From the NCBI GenBank assembly GCA_963789025.1, contig CAWBIT010000003.1, positions 1 to 64,000 of the forward strand: a stretch of 64,000 nucleotides of DNA, given 5' to 3'. The stretch comes from AP-15 sp963789025. Lineage in GTDB: Bacteria; Pseudomonadota; Alphaproteobacteria; ATCC43930; CGMCC-115725. Positions 27,476-37,129 of the stretch are shown here, one piece after another. Each line of letters begins with the position of its first letter. Within the stretch, counting starts at the first letter, position 1. Below the pieces are notes generated by a model that worked only from the letters and a program-made list of their open reading frames with translations, did not search any database and was not told the DNA's origin. The position numbers and the translations under genes were made by a program.

Positions 27476-28256
27476 CGCTGCGGCGAGCTGTCTTCATTAC
27501 CGGGATCGTAGTGCTGTGCGTCTGGACATTGCTCCCGATCTATCTGATCGCACTCGGCGCCGTCGGCGGCCGCACGGTTGTCAACAGCTGGCCGAAGCCG
27601 TTTCTGCCGCCGGCCGATTTGTCCTTCGCGACAATGCGGGAATTCCTGGACATCGCCGGGGTCTGGACCTCGGCGCTCTACAGCGTCGAGGCGGCGGTAC
27701 TGTGCATGGCGTTCTCGATCCTGCTGGGTGTGCCGGCCGGCTACGCGCTCGCGCGCTTCGTCTTCGCCGGGGCCACCGCATACCGCCTGGTTGTCTTGCT
27801 GACGCGCGCCTTTCCAGTCGCAATCCTCGCGCTGCCGCTCACTGTCGCGACACTCCGCTCGGCGTCAGCTTGATGCATACGGCCCTCGTGCTGCCCTTCG
27901 CAGTGCTGGTTTCGGCGAGCCTTTTCCAGGCGATCCCGAAAGAGCTCGAGGAGGCTGCCTGGGTGTTCGGCTGCTCACCGGTGCGTGCGTTTCTGCGCGT
28001 CGTGCTGCCATTAGCACTGCCCGGCATTGCCGCCACGGCGATCTTTGCCTTTGTCATCTCGTGGAACGAGGTATTCGCCGCCTCCGTGCTGACGGTACGG
28101 CACAAGACGCTTACCGCCTACCTGCTCTCGGTTCTGTCCGAAAGCCCGCTGCATGTGCAGTTCGCCGGCGGCTTCGTGCTGATCATCCCCTCGGTGCTGT
28201 TCATCTTTCTCGTTCGCAAGCGCCTCTTTTCGATGTGGGGCATCGCCAACCGATGA
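27472..28256 (+). pseudogene. ABC sugar permease 2 (MalG/UgpE-like), internal deletion
   Basis: The first part starts MTLRRAVFITGIVVLCVWTL and contains FSILLGVPAGYALARFVFAG. It runs to ILALPLTVATLRS and then a stop. The next frame resumes with DTPLGVSLMHTALVLPFAVL and holds the EAA loop (PKELEEAAWVFGCSPVRAFL). About eight residues expected between these blocks are missing, so a deletion of roughly 20-25 bp near 27850 broke the frame. The rest, to MWGIANR, is family-like. Confidence 0.75.
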
Positions 28257-28268
28257 GCGCAGGTTGAG

Positions 28269-29355
28269 ATGGCAGCTATCATCATCGACAACGTCACGAA
28301 GTCGTTCGGCAGCTTTGTCGCGCTCGAGCGGGTGGACTTGCATGTGGCGGATGCCGAGTTTGTCGCTTTGCTCGGCCCGTCCGGCTGCGGCAAGACCACC
28401 TTGCTGCGGATCATCGCCGGTCTCGAGACACAATCCTCCGGCCGCGTGCAGATCGGCGGGCGCGACGTCTCGGCGCCGCGCAAGCGCGGGCTGGCGATGG
28501 TGTTCCAGAACTACGCGGTCTTTCCCCACATGACCGTTCGGCAGAATGTCGGCTTCGGATTGCGCATGGCGGGCGCTGACCCGGCGCCGATCGGGCGGCA
28601 AGTCGCGCGCGCGGCGGCATTGCTGCACATCGAACCCCATCTCGATCGCTATCCGGCACAGCTTTCCGGCGGAGAGCGCCAGCGGGTCGCAGTCGCCCGC
28701 GCATTGGCGATCGAGCCCTCTGTGCTGCTGATGGACGAGCCGCTGTCGAACCTCGACGCGCTGCTACGGCTAGAGATGCGCGCCGAGTTGAAGTCGGTGC
28801 TGCGCGAGGTGGGCACCACCACGATCTATGTGACGCACGACCAGACTGAGGCGATGGGCCTTGCCGATCGCATCGCCGTATTGCACGCCGGCCGCATCCA
28901 GCAGACCGGCCCGCTCGCCGAAGTCTATGCCTTTCCTGCAACCACCTTTGTCGGCGGCTTCGTCGGCAGCCCGCCAACGAATTTCCTGACCTTGCCGGTC
29001 ACGAACCGCCAGGTTCGGCTCGGTGCGCTCACCTTAGTTAGCGCCGCCGACGGGGTCCGGCGACCAAATCGTACTGGGCGTGCGTCCCGAGGATTTGCAA
29101 CCGACCGCAGCGGCCGAGGGATTTCCCTTTGCGGTGCGCGTGGCCGAGCCCCTCGGTTCCCACATCATGCTGACCGGAGAGAGCGCCGGCCAGCGGGTCA
29201 GAGTAATTGTGCCGCCCGAGCATCCTGTCCGGCCCGGGGTCACGATACACCTGCGCCCGCGCCTTGACCGCGTGGTCTGGATGGATCCCGCCAGCGGCGC
29301 CGCCATCGGCCGTGGAGAGGGTCTCAAGCTTGGAACTGAAGCAGCAAGCGATTGA
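28269..29355 (+). pseudogene. ABC sugar importer ATPase (MalK/UgpC-like), one frameshift
   Basis: Walker A GPSGCGKTT, Q-loop MVFQNYAVFPHMT, signature LSGGERQRVAVARAL, Walker B VLLMDEPLSNLDA and H-loop THDQTEAMGLADR are all intact. The C-terminal OB (TOBE) region is shifted at the G4 run 29052-29055. With one G fewer it reads AADGSGDQIVLGVRPEDLQP and continues to 29355, giving 361 residues. As written the ATPase core is complete but the regulatory domain is lost. Confidence 0.8.
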
Positions 29356-30591
29356 GATTCTTCACCGCAACGATCGGGGCGGCTATACGTTGCCGACGGC
29401 AAGCGGCCTTTATCCGGCACAGTGGAACTGGGATTCGTGCCTCGTCGCACTAGGCTTGGCGCAATTCGACGAACCGCGCGCCGTCGCCGAGATCGAGACA
29501 TTGTTCAGCGGCCAATGGCCGGACGGGATGGTGCCGCACATCCTGTTTCACGGCGACGACAGCAGCTACTTTCCCAACGCCGCGGTATGGCAGGCGGGAC
29601 CGACAAGACGCTCGTCGGGCATCACGCAACCGCTTGTCGCGGCTACGGTGGTGCGACACCTTTTCGAGCGCACGTCGGACCCGATGATCCGTGCGCGGCT
29701 GACGGCACTGGTGCCGAAATTGCTCGTCTCGCACCGCTGGTGCTACGCCGCGCGCGATCCCTACGGCACCGGATTGGTGTCGATCGTCCATCCATGGGAA
29801 AGCGGCATGGACAACAGCCCGGTCTGGGACGATGCGCTCGCTGCCGTCGAACCGGGCCCGTCGGTCGCTCATCTGCGGAGGGACACTGGCTTCGCCGCCA
29901 ACGAGCATCGGCCGACGGAGCCGGAATACAACCGTTACATCAACCTTGTCACCAAATTCCGCGATAACGGCTACCGCGCCGACCGCCTGTATGAGATTTC
30001 GCCGTTCCGAGTTGCCGATATCGGCTTCAATGCCATCTTGCAGCGGGCAAATCAGGATTTGCAATCGCTGTTCGCGGCTATCGGCGATGCCGCCGGCGCC
30101 GAGGAAGTCGCAGCAATGGAAGAAAAGACGAGCGGCGCCATAGCGCGATGCTGGCACGACGAGGACGGCTTCTTTTATGGCGTCGATAGACGCAATGGCG
30201 CAGTAATCCGCAAGCCAGGCATTGGCGGTCTCTTGCCGCTGCTCGCCGATCCGCAGGTGACCGCGCGGCAACCCCGCTTGCTGCAGCGGTTGGACAGGTG
30301 GCTGACTCGGGTCACCTACGGTGTGCCGAGCTTCGATCCAGGAAGGCCGGAATTCGAGCCGCAGCGCTATTGGCGTGGTCCCGTCTGGCTGATCGTCAAC
30401 TGGATGCTGATCGACGGATTGCGGCGCAACGGGCGCGCCCCGACCTGGCCGAGCGCATCCGTCGCGACAGCTTGGCGTTGGTCGAGCGCTCACGTTTTGC
30501 CGAATATTTCGACCCGCTGTACGGAGCGCCGCTGGGAGGCTCCAGGTTTTCGTGGACGGCGGCCGTGTATCTTCATCTCGCGGCCGAATGA
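29330..30591 (+). pseudogene. GH63/MGH-like glycosidase, frameshift near the C-terminus
   Basis: TTG 29330, with GGAGAGG upstream, gives LELKQQAIEILHRNDRGGYT. This is followed by the (alpha/alpha)6-barrel motifs LYPAQWNWDSCLVALGLAQF, PWESGMDNSPVWDDA and PQRYWRGPVWLIVNWMLIDG of GH63-type enzymes such as mannosylglycerate hydrolase or glucosylglycerate hydrolase. The frame breaks at the C4 run 30438-30441. The proper end (YFDPLYGAPLGGSRFSWTAA) is in another frame, ending at 30591. It overlaps the ATPase stop, so it belongs to the operon and probably cleaves the imported glycoside. Confidence 0.75.
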
Positions 30592-30653
30592 GCGAACATC
30601 ACCATCACCGTACCGACCCTGCTATTCCAGCGAAAGCTGCATCTGTGGCAGAC

Positions 30654-31613
30654 ATGAATTCTGACCAGTCGCTCGATGCTAGCGGTCGGGTGGCGCAGCC
30701 ATTAGTCGGCATGGCGCGGCTGGTGCAGGAATACGAGGAGGCCAGTGCGGCGATCGGCGAGGCCGGCGCGGTGTTGAACCGGCCGTTGGAGATCGACGCC
30801 GCCTCGGGCGGGTTGCGGCCGAAGTTTGCCGGCGCGATCAGCTTTCAGGATGTCACCTTCACCTATGGCGGCACCAAGATCCCGGCCTTGTCGGGGGTGA
30901 GCTTTTCGATCCCGGCCGGGACGATGCTCGGCATCGTCGGCAAGACCGGCTCGGGCAAGTCGACGGTCGCGCGCCTCTTGCAGGGCATCAACCGCGACTA
31001 CACCGGGTTTTTGAAGATCGACGGGGCGGATCTGCGGGAAATCAATCTGCGGCATCTGCGGCAGAGCCTCGGGGTCGTGTTGCAGGACAATTTTCTGTTC
31101 CGCGGCTCGATCCGCGACAACATCATCTCGGGGCGGCCGGGGCTGACATTGCCCGATGCGGTCAATGCGGCGCGGCTGGCCGGCGCCGAAGAATTCATCG
31201 AGCGCATGCCGAACGGCTACGAGACCTATGTCGAAGAGGGTTCGCCGAACCTGTCGGGCGGGCAGAAGCAGCGGATCGCGATTGCCCGCGCCTTGATCCA
31301 CGACCCGCGGATTTTAATCCTCGACGAGGCGACGAGCGCCCTCGACCCCGAAAGCGAGGCGGTGGTCAGCGCCAACCTATTGCGCATCGCCGAGGGGCGG
31401 ACGATGGTCATCGTCTCGCACCGCTTGGCGTCCTTGACCGAATGCGACCAGATCCTCGTCCTGGAGCAGGGCAAGGTCATGGACATCGCGCCGCACCAGG
31501 TCTTGCTCGAACGCTGTGCAATGTACCGCCAGCTGTGGGCGCAGCAGCACCGCCACCTGGACGGCCGCGGCCCGCGCGGCGCCATCATCCCGAGGCTGGT
31601 CCGCGGCGACTAG
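30654..31613 (+). pseudogene. type I secretion ABC transporter, 5'-truncated
   Basis: From about 30690 the frame reads GRVAQPLVGMARLVQEYEEA, the last transmembrane/linker part of HlyB/PrtD-type exporters, followed by a complete nucleotide-binding domain: Walker A GKTGSGKST, signature LSGGQKQR, Walker B ILILDEATSALD, and H-loop SHR. Full proteins have 550-720 residues; about 300 remain. The peptidase and most membrane domains are gone, and the sequence before 30690 is unrelated. The stop codon TAG is part of the CTAG target of the MITE that follows. Confidence 0.8.
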
Positions 31614-31788
31614 CAGGCTGCTGAAAAATGCCCGATGTCCTAAAAAACCCGTCATTCCGGCCGTAGCAAAGCGGAGAGCCGGAATCCATAACCCGCTGAT
31701 CTAGATGGATTCCAGCTTTCGCGGGAATGACGGTGAATTCGGTTGTCGGTGGGTTTCCAACTCACTCGCAGCCTTTTTCAGCACCCTG
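31614..31788. mobile_element. 175-bp MITE, copy 1 (IS5-like ends)
   Basis: Imperfect 15-bp terminal repeats (CAGGCTGCTGAAAAA on the left, CAGGGTGCTGAAAAA inverted on the right) are flanked by CTAG on both sides (31610-31613 and 31789-31792). It has no coding capacity. The interior holds the inverted pair CGTCATTCC / GGAATGACG. Copy 2 (37667-37841) appears identical base for base. The 4-bp YTAR target and the CAGG-TGC-GAAAAA tips resemble the IS5-type element at 48881, so an IS5-family transposase probably moves it. Confidence 0.85.
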
Positions 31789-31798
31789 CTAGAGGATG

Positions 31799-31816
31799 CA
31801 CCACGGAGGCACGGAG
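31799..31816. repeat. CACGGAG-type repeat, left arm
   Basis: CACCACGGAGGCACGGAG is the reverse complement, with one mismatch, of 33643-33660. The two arms flank the IS1182 unit and the spacer around it. Confidence 0.5.
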
Positions 31817-31915
31817 TGAAAAACGCTCACCCCAGAGTCATCCCCGCGAGGAAGCGTGTGAGCAAATTGCTGCACAGCTGTGGTGCGTGCTTCGAGACGC
31901 GCCTTATCGGCGCTC

Positions 31916-31967
31916 CTCAGCATGAGGTATATCGTTAGATGGCATTGAGGAATTTCCTCATGCTGAG
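31916..31967. repeat. intergenic hairpin repeat
   Basis: CTCAGCATGAGG (31916-31927) and its exact reverse complement CCTCATGCTGAG (31956-31967) form a 12-bp stem. TTCGAGACGCGCC just upstream resembles the arms of the larger palindrome at 58018-58132, so both belong to one dispersed repeat type. Confidence 0.6.
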
Positions 31968-32144
31968 AGTCTGTGAATGTTTAGTCCGGCCAGCATGATG
32001 GTTCGGCGCCGACATCTTGGGGCGGTACTGGATAACGGCTTGGCTCCCGCGCCGGTCTCATCGGTGACACTGGGAAAAAGGGGCGAGCGGATGGTTGAGC
32101 GGACGGGAATATCCGTCATTGAGTTGGTGTCCCCGTCAACTATC

Positions 32145-33443
32145 TCAAGTTGCCGCAGCCATGGCGGCCCGCCGCAACGCGAAAGCGCGCAGCATGTTGT
32201 GGGCGAGCGCGAACCACAGCAGTACGGCGCGGGCCTTTTGCTTCCCCCGCACGCGCAGCTGAGCGAGCCCCATGCGGCGCGCCCAGGCATTGGGGCATTC
32301 GGCCTGTGCGCGTCGCTTGTAGAGCGCCTTGCCCGGCTCGCTCGCCATGCGCCGGCGCCAGTCCGCCACCCCCGGTTTGTCGTCCGGCCGCGGCGCGTAA
32401 GGATCGCTGCCGTGCTTCCATTCGATGTCCTCGTTCTTGGTGAAGCCGCCATCCACCAGGTAATCCGACGGCCGCGTCCCGGCCGCGCTCAATTGTTCCA
32501 ATGTCGGACGCGCCAAGCCGCGATCGGAGCCCGTGGTGTCGATGTCGACCGCGACGATGACCTGACCCTGTGGCGCCGACACGATCTGCATGTTGTAGGC
32601 CGGTCGAAACCCGCCATCGGCCAGCTTCATCGCCCGCGCCTCGGCATCGGTGGTCGAGGCGCGCGGCTCCTTCTGCCGGCTGACCTCGGCCTTGTTGGTC
32701 TTCGCGCGACGCGCGCGCTCGGCCTCGAGCTCGCTCATCCGGTCGAGCGCCGCCTTGATTCGCTCCTCTTGTTCGCGCGCGGCGCGCTGCTGCGCTGCGC
32801 GCTGACGCCGATCACCCGCCGCCGGATCGGCTTCCAGCTCGGCGCGCAGCCGCTCGACCCGCGTCTTGGCCGCCACCGCCAGTTTGTCCAGCCGCTCGCG
32901 CCGGCGGAACGAACTCGCCCCCGCCGCCGCGCGTACTTTGAGCCCGTCCTGCGCCAGCACGTCGAGCGCCACCAGACCCTGTTCGACCAGCGCCGCAACC
33001 CCGCCGGCCAGCAAGCGGTCGAGCACCGTGGCATGCGCCACCCGAAAATCCGACAGCGTGTGGTAGTTCATCGACACCCCGCCGCACAGCCAGCGATAGG
33101 CGAGATGCTGCTCGCACAGTCGCGCCAGCTGCCGCGCGCTGCCGACCCCGTCCACCGTCGCCCACAGCCACAGCGCCATCATCAGCTCGGGTGCCGGCGG
33201 CGCCTGCCCCGGCACTCCCTCGCGCGCCTTCACCGCATCGTGCAGCGCGCGCAAATCCAGCCCCTGGACAAACCCCCACACCGCCCGCACCGGATGATCG
33301 CGCGCCACCAGATCGTCGAGTGTCGCCACCTGCCAGCCCAGCTGATGCCGCTCCGGCTGCCGCAACCGCGGCGTCCCCCGACCCGGCGCTTCCGGCACAC
33401 GCTGCTCCGGCAAATCTCTAAACAGTTCGCTATTGCCCGACAC
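32145..33443 (-). CDS. IS1182-family transposase
   Basis: The protein has 432 residues. The DUF772-type N-terminus (RHQLGWQVATLDDLVARDHP, MMALWLWATVDGVGSARQLA) precedes a DDE core: DVLAQDGLKVRAAAGASSF (first Asp), a long coiled linker, STTDAEARAMKLADGGFRPA, and VDGGFTKNEDIE (second Asp). The C-terminus is CPNAWARRMGLAQLRVRGKQ. The GTG at 33443 is the best start; the frame stays open far upstream without family-like sequence. The ends of the IS were not resolved. It separates the secretion ATPase from its HlyD partner. Confidence 0.85.
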   Translation of the reverse strand: MSGNSELFRDLPEQRVPEAPGRGTPRLRQPERHQLGWQVATLDDLVARDHPVRAVWGFVQGLDLRALHDAVKAREGVPGQAPPAPELMMALWLWATVDGVGSARQLARLCEQHLAYRWLCGGVSMNYHTLSDFRVAHATVLDRLLAGGVAALVEQGLVALDVLAQDGLKVRAAAGASSFRRRERLDKLAVAAKTRVERLRAELEADPAAGDRRQRAAQQRAAREQEERIKAALDRMSELEAERARRAKTNKAEVSRQKEPRASTTDAEARAMKLADGGFRPAYNMQIVSAPQGQVIVAVDIDTTGSDRGLARPTLEQLSAAGTRPSDYLVDGGFTKNEDIEWKHGSDPYAPRPDDKPGVADWRRRMASEPGKALYKRRAQAECPNAWARRMGLAQLRVRGKQKARAVLLWFALAHNMLRAFALRRAAMAAAT

Positions 33444-33671
33444 CGACCGGCTCCCCTCACACCAGTCATCCCCGCCACGCAATAGCACTACCACAACTCG
33501 CTGCAACCCCTTCATGCTGCAAAAATGCGCGAAACATTCACACGCTCTGAGGAGGCTGCCCACGGGTCCGCGCTTCGCGCGGCCCGAGGACAGGCCCCGC
33601 AGCCGTCTCGAAGGACGCACAGTCGCACATCCACTCCGTGATCTCCGTGTCTCCGTGGTGAACCTATCCTC
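33444..33671. other. spacer between IS1182 and hlyD-like gene
   Basis: Contains GGACGC/CTCGAAGGACG sequence like the arms of the 58018 palindrome and the right CACGGAG arm. No gene seen. It must hold whatever promoter now serves the hlyD-like gene. Confidence 0.35.
33643..33660. repeat. CACGGAG-type repeat, right arm
   Basis: CTCCGTGTCTCCGTGGTG, the inverted partner of 31799-31816 (17 of 18 positions). Confidence 0.5.
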
Positions 33672-35072
33672 ATGAGCAAATCTTCTTCCAATGCGCTGGT
33701 GGTGCGGCGGCGGGGTGCGACTGACCCGACCTTGCCGGCGATCCTCGAATTCCAGTGGCCGTCGACGGCGATCGTCAATGCGCCGATCCCGCGCTCGGCG
33801 CGCGGCACGGTGTGGGTCATCACCAGCCTGGTGATTGTGATGATCGCGACGATGGGGCTGATCCCGGTCGACCAGGTCGTGACGGTGCACGGCGTCGCGA
33901 TCTCGAAGGCGCCGACGATCTTGGTGCAGCCGTTGGAGACGGCGATCGTGCGCTCGATCGAGGTGCGCGAGGGGCAAGAGGTCAAGGCCGGCGAGATCTT
34001 GGCGAAGCTCGACCCGACCTTTGCCGCGGCTGATCTGGGCGCGTTGACGGCGCAGGTGTCGAGCCTGGAAGCCGAGGTGGCGCGCATCCAGGCTGAGGCC
34101 GAGAACAAGCCCTTCGACTATAGCGGGCTCGATCCCGACATGGCATTGCAGGGCGCGATCTATGCCCACCGCAAGGCCGAATACACCGCCAAGGTCGAGG
34201 GCTATGCGCGCAAATTCGACGAGCTCGCCGCGGTCATCGCGCGCTCGCAATCCGATGCGGCGGGATACCGCGACCGCTTGGGGCTGGCGCAGAGCGTCGA
34301 GCAGATGCGCGCGCAGCTCGAAGCGCGGCAGGTCGGCAGCAGGCTCAACACCCTGGCGGCGATGGACACCCGCACCGAGATGGCGCGGTCATTGGCCAAT
34401 GCGCAGCAGACCGCGGAGGGCGCGCGGCGCAATCTCGCGGCGATGACCGCCGAACGCGACGCCTATATCCAGGGCTGGCGCGCCGAGGTCTCGCAAAAAT
34501 TGTCCGAGGCGACGCGCAAACTGAGCGACGCGCGCGAGCTGCTAAACAAGGCCAAACTGCGCCGCGAACTGGTCGAACTGCGCGCCGAGTCCGGCGCCAC
34601 CGTGCAGTCGGTCGCCAAGGTGTCGGTCGGCTCGGTGATGCAGTCGGGGCAGCACTTTTTCACCTTGGTGCCGGCCGACGCGCCGCTCGAGATCGAGGCC
34701 AACATCTTTGGCCGCGAGAACGGCTTTGTGCATGTCGGCGACCCGGTGGCGATCAAGTTCGACACCTTCCCCTATTCGCAATACGGCATGGCCGAGGGCT
34801 CGGTGCGGATCGTCAGCCCGGACAGCTTCACCGCGCAGGACGAGGCGCGCAACCCGACCAGCGCGGTGCCGGTGCCGCAGACCAGCACCGAGCCGTTCTA
34901 CCGGACCCGCATCGCCATCGACAAGGTGGCCTTGCACGACGTGCCGGGCGGCTTTCGCGTGATCCCCGGCATGCCGGTCACCGCCGACATCAAGGTCGGC
35001 AAGCGCACCGTGCTCAAATATCTGCTCGGCCGCATGATGCCGCTCGCGCAGGAGGGCATGCGCGAGCCGTGA
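33672..35072 (+). CDS. type I secretion membrane-fusion protein (HlyD family)
   Basis: The protein has 466 residues. One membrane anchor (about 55-70, WVITSLVIVMIATMGLIPVD) is followed by the first lipoyl half (TILVQPLETAIVRSIEVREG), a long coiled coil (about 120-310), and the second lipoyl/barrel part (LRAESGATVQSVAKVSVGSV, FFTLVPADAPLEIEANIFGR). The conserved C-terminal RVIPGMPVTADIKVGKRTVL YLL follows. It bridges the inner-membrane ABC exporter and an outer-membrane channel. The partner ATPase upstream is truncated, so this system is probably non-functional unless another copy exists. Confidence 0.88.
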   Translation: MSKSSSNALVVRRRGATDPTLPAILEFQWPSTAIVNAPIPRSARGTVWVITSLVIVMIATMGLIPVDQVVTVHGVAISKAPTILVQPLETAIVRSIEVREGQEVKAGEILAKLDPTFAAADLGALTAQVSSLEAEVARIQAEAENKPFDYSGLDPDMALQGAIYAHRKAEYTAKVEGYARKFDELAAVIARSQSDAAGYRDRLGLAQSVEQMRAQLEARQVGSRLNTLAAMDTRTEMARSLANAQQTAEGARRNLAAMTAERDAYIQGWRAEVSQKLSEATRKLSDARELLNKAKLRRELVELRAESGATVQSVAKVSVGSVMQSGQHFFTLVPADAPLEIEANIFGRENGFVHVGDPVAIKFDTFPYSQYGMAEGSVRIVSPDSFTAQDEARNPTSAVPVPQTSTEPFYRTRIAIDKVALHDVPGGFRVIPGMPVTADIKVGKRTVLKYLLGRMMPLAQEGMREP

Positions 35073-35085
35073 CAGCGGAGACCTG

Positions 35086-36828
35086 ATGCTCCTCCTCGAC
35101 CGCCTGATCGGCCTCGCCTCGCCCGAGGCCTCATTGCGCCGGGCGGTGCGGCTCAGCGAGCAGGGCAAGGCCGCCGAGGCCTTTCCGCTATTGACGCGCT
35201 CGGCCAAGGCCGGGATCGCGGAGGCGGAGTACCGCGTCGCCTGCTGTTATCTCGAAGGCAGCGGGGTGCCGGCCAGCCGGATCGAAGGCGGACGCTGGCT
35301 GCAGCGCGCCGCCGGCCATGGGCATGTCGAGGCGCAGACGCTGCTCGGCGGGCTGTGCGTGCACGGTCTCGCCGGTGATCCGAACGGCGATCGACCTGAA
35401 CGCCTGTTTGCCGAAGAGGAGCCGGGCGAACCCGATTTTGCCGCCGCCCGCAAATGGGCGCGGCAGGCCGCCGAAGCCGGCTCGGCCAAGGCCCAGGCGG
35501 TCCTCGGCTATGTGCTCACCTGCGGCCCGGAAGAGATGCGCGACATCGAGGCGGCGCATCGCTGGTACCAGCGCTCGGCTGCGGCGGGCTGCCCGGAGGG
35601 CTGCCTCGGCTACGCGCTGTCGCTGGCGCCGCGGACCGAGGACGAGGCCGGACGGCACGAGGTCGCCGAGCATCTGCGCCGCGCCGCCGAAGCCGAATTG
35701 CCGACCGCGATCTATCTGCTCGCGGTATTGACCGAGCAGGGGGTCGGAGTGGCGCGCGACCCCACGGTCGCGGCTGAGCTCTACCGGCACGCGGCCGAGC
35801 GCGGCCAGCGCTCGGCGCAATTGCGCTGGGGGCTGGCGCTGCTGGAAGGGCGCGACGTCGAGCAGGACCTCGTCCTCTGCGAAACCTGGCTGCGCCGCGC
35901 GGCCTTGGCCGGCGACCCGGACGCGGCGGCCTTGGTCGGCGATCTCTATGTCAAGAACGGAAGGCTGCCTCCCAACTACACCGAGGCGGCCGGCTGGTAC
36001 CGCCGCGCCGCGGAGGCGGGACATATCGCCGCCGCCCGCGCGCTCGGCTCACTCTATCTGACCGGCGCCGGCGTGGCGGCGGACCCCGATGAGGCGGCGC
36101 GCTGGCTGCGGGTCTCCGCCGAAGCCGGCGACCCCGCCTCGCAGGTCGACCTCGCCAATCTCGTGCTCGATGGAGCGGCCAGTTCGGAAGACCCCGCACG
36201 GGTCGCGCACTGGTTCGAGCAGGCGGCCGCCTCGGGCGACCTCGTCGCCGCGTTCAATCTGGGGCTCTGCCTCGACAAAGGCATTGGCGTCGAGCCCGAC
36301 GCGCAACAGGCGGCGCACTGGCTGCGCCGCGCCGCCGAGGGCGTGCCGGAGGCGCAGTACATGTACGGCCGGATGCTGGCCGAGGGTCACGGCATTCCGG
36401 CCGATCCGGAAGCGGCGCGCGCCTGGATCGCGCGCGCCGCCGCAGCGGGTCTGCGCGAGGCGCAGGTGGCGCTCGCCGAGATGATGGTCAATGGCCGCGG
36501 CGGCCCGCGCGACACCGCTGCGGCATTGGCATTGTTCGAGAAGACTGCCGCCGAGGGCCATAGCGGCGCGATGTTCGCATTAGGCGCGCTCCATGCCGGC
36601 GGGCACGACCTGCCCGAGGACCGGGAGGCCGCGCAGCGCTGGTTCCGCGCCGCCGCCGAGCTGGGTCACGGCCAGGCTCAGCTGATGCTCGGCCGCTACC
36701 TCGCCGAAGGCGCCGCCGGCGAGCCGAACCCGGTGGAGGCGCGCCTGTGGTTCGAGCAGGCGGCCGCCCAGGGGATCGAGGAAGCGCAAGCCGATCTCGC
36801 CGCACTGCACGCGCCGGCGCTGCAGTAG
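35086..36828 (+). CDS. Sel1-repeat (SLR) protein
   Basis: The 580-residue protein is built of about a dozen 36-residue Sel1-like repeats, each with an AxxxxLGxxYxxGxGVxxDxxxAxxWxxRAAxxG pattern (for example YLTGAGVAADPDEAARWLRV and DKGIGVEPDAQQAAHWLRRA). No signal peptide or enzymatic domain is visible. It lies 13 bp after the hlyD-like gene and is probably in its operon. Sel1 proteins are scaffolds for protein-protein contacts, so it could organise or regulate the secretion system. Substrate genes with RTX repeats are not seen nearby. Confidence 0.85.
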   Translation: MLLLDRLIGLASPEASLRRAVRLSEQGKAAEAFPLLTRSAKAGIAEAEYRVACCYLEGSGVPASRIEGGRWLQRAAGHGHVEAQTLLGGLCVHGLAGDPNGDRPERLFAEEEPGEPDFAAARKWARQAAEAGSAKAQAVLGYVLTCGPEEMRDIEAAHRWYQRSAAAGCPEGCLGYALSLAPRTEDEAGRHEVAEHLRRAAEAELPTAIYLLAVLTEQGVGVARDPTVAAELYRHAAERGQRSAQLRWGLALLEGRDVEQDLVLCETWLRRAALAGDPDAAALVGDLYVKNGRLPPNYTEAAGWYRRAAEAGHIAAARALGSLYLTGAGVAADPDEAARWLRVSAEAGDPASQVDLANLVLDGAASSEDPARVAHWFEQAAASGDLVAAFNLGLCLDKGIGVEPDAQQAAHWLRRAAEGVPEAQYMYGRMLAEGHGIPADPEAARAWIARAAAAGLREAQVALAEMMVNGRGGPRDTAAALALFEKTAAEGHSGAMFALGALHAGGHDLPEDREAAQRWFRAAAELGHGQAQLMLGRYLAEGAAGEPNPVEARLWFEQAAAQGIEEAQADLAALHAPALQ

Positions 36829-37060
36829 CGCTGAGCAGTTGATTTTAACCATGGCGCAGTGGCCAATGTCATCGCATAGCTAAAATTTGCAGCTCGGTCA
36901 TTTTCGACTGGACTTCCGGGCCGCACCACGCATTGCTAGACCAAACGCGTGCGGCTGCGAGTCAATGACGTTGGGCAGCTGTCGTGTGAGTCACACAGCT
37001 TTGAGTGCGTATTGCAGTCACGTTTGAATCAACCTTCATTGGCAGCTTTCCACTGCCTCA
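36829..37060. other. intergenic region before the recombinase module
   Basis: More AT-rich than its neighbours, with no gene seen. It probably marks the left edge of the recombinase/ParB island. Confidence 0.35.
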
Positions 37061-37129
37061 ATGAAAGAAATTGAGCCGGAAAATCACGTGGTCGGCCCCT
37101 TCGCGATCAGCTCGAACACCATCGCAGCG

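Noticed and set aside
31977..33485. Plus-strand frame of about 500 codons opposite the IS1182 transposase.
   Set aside because: Its Arg/Pro/His-rich composition is the antisense shadow of the transposase; only the minus frame has family motifs.
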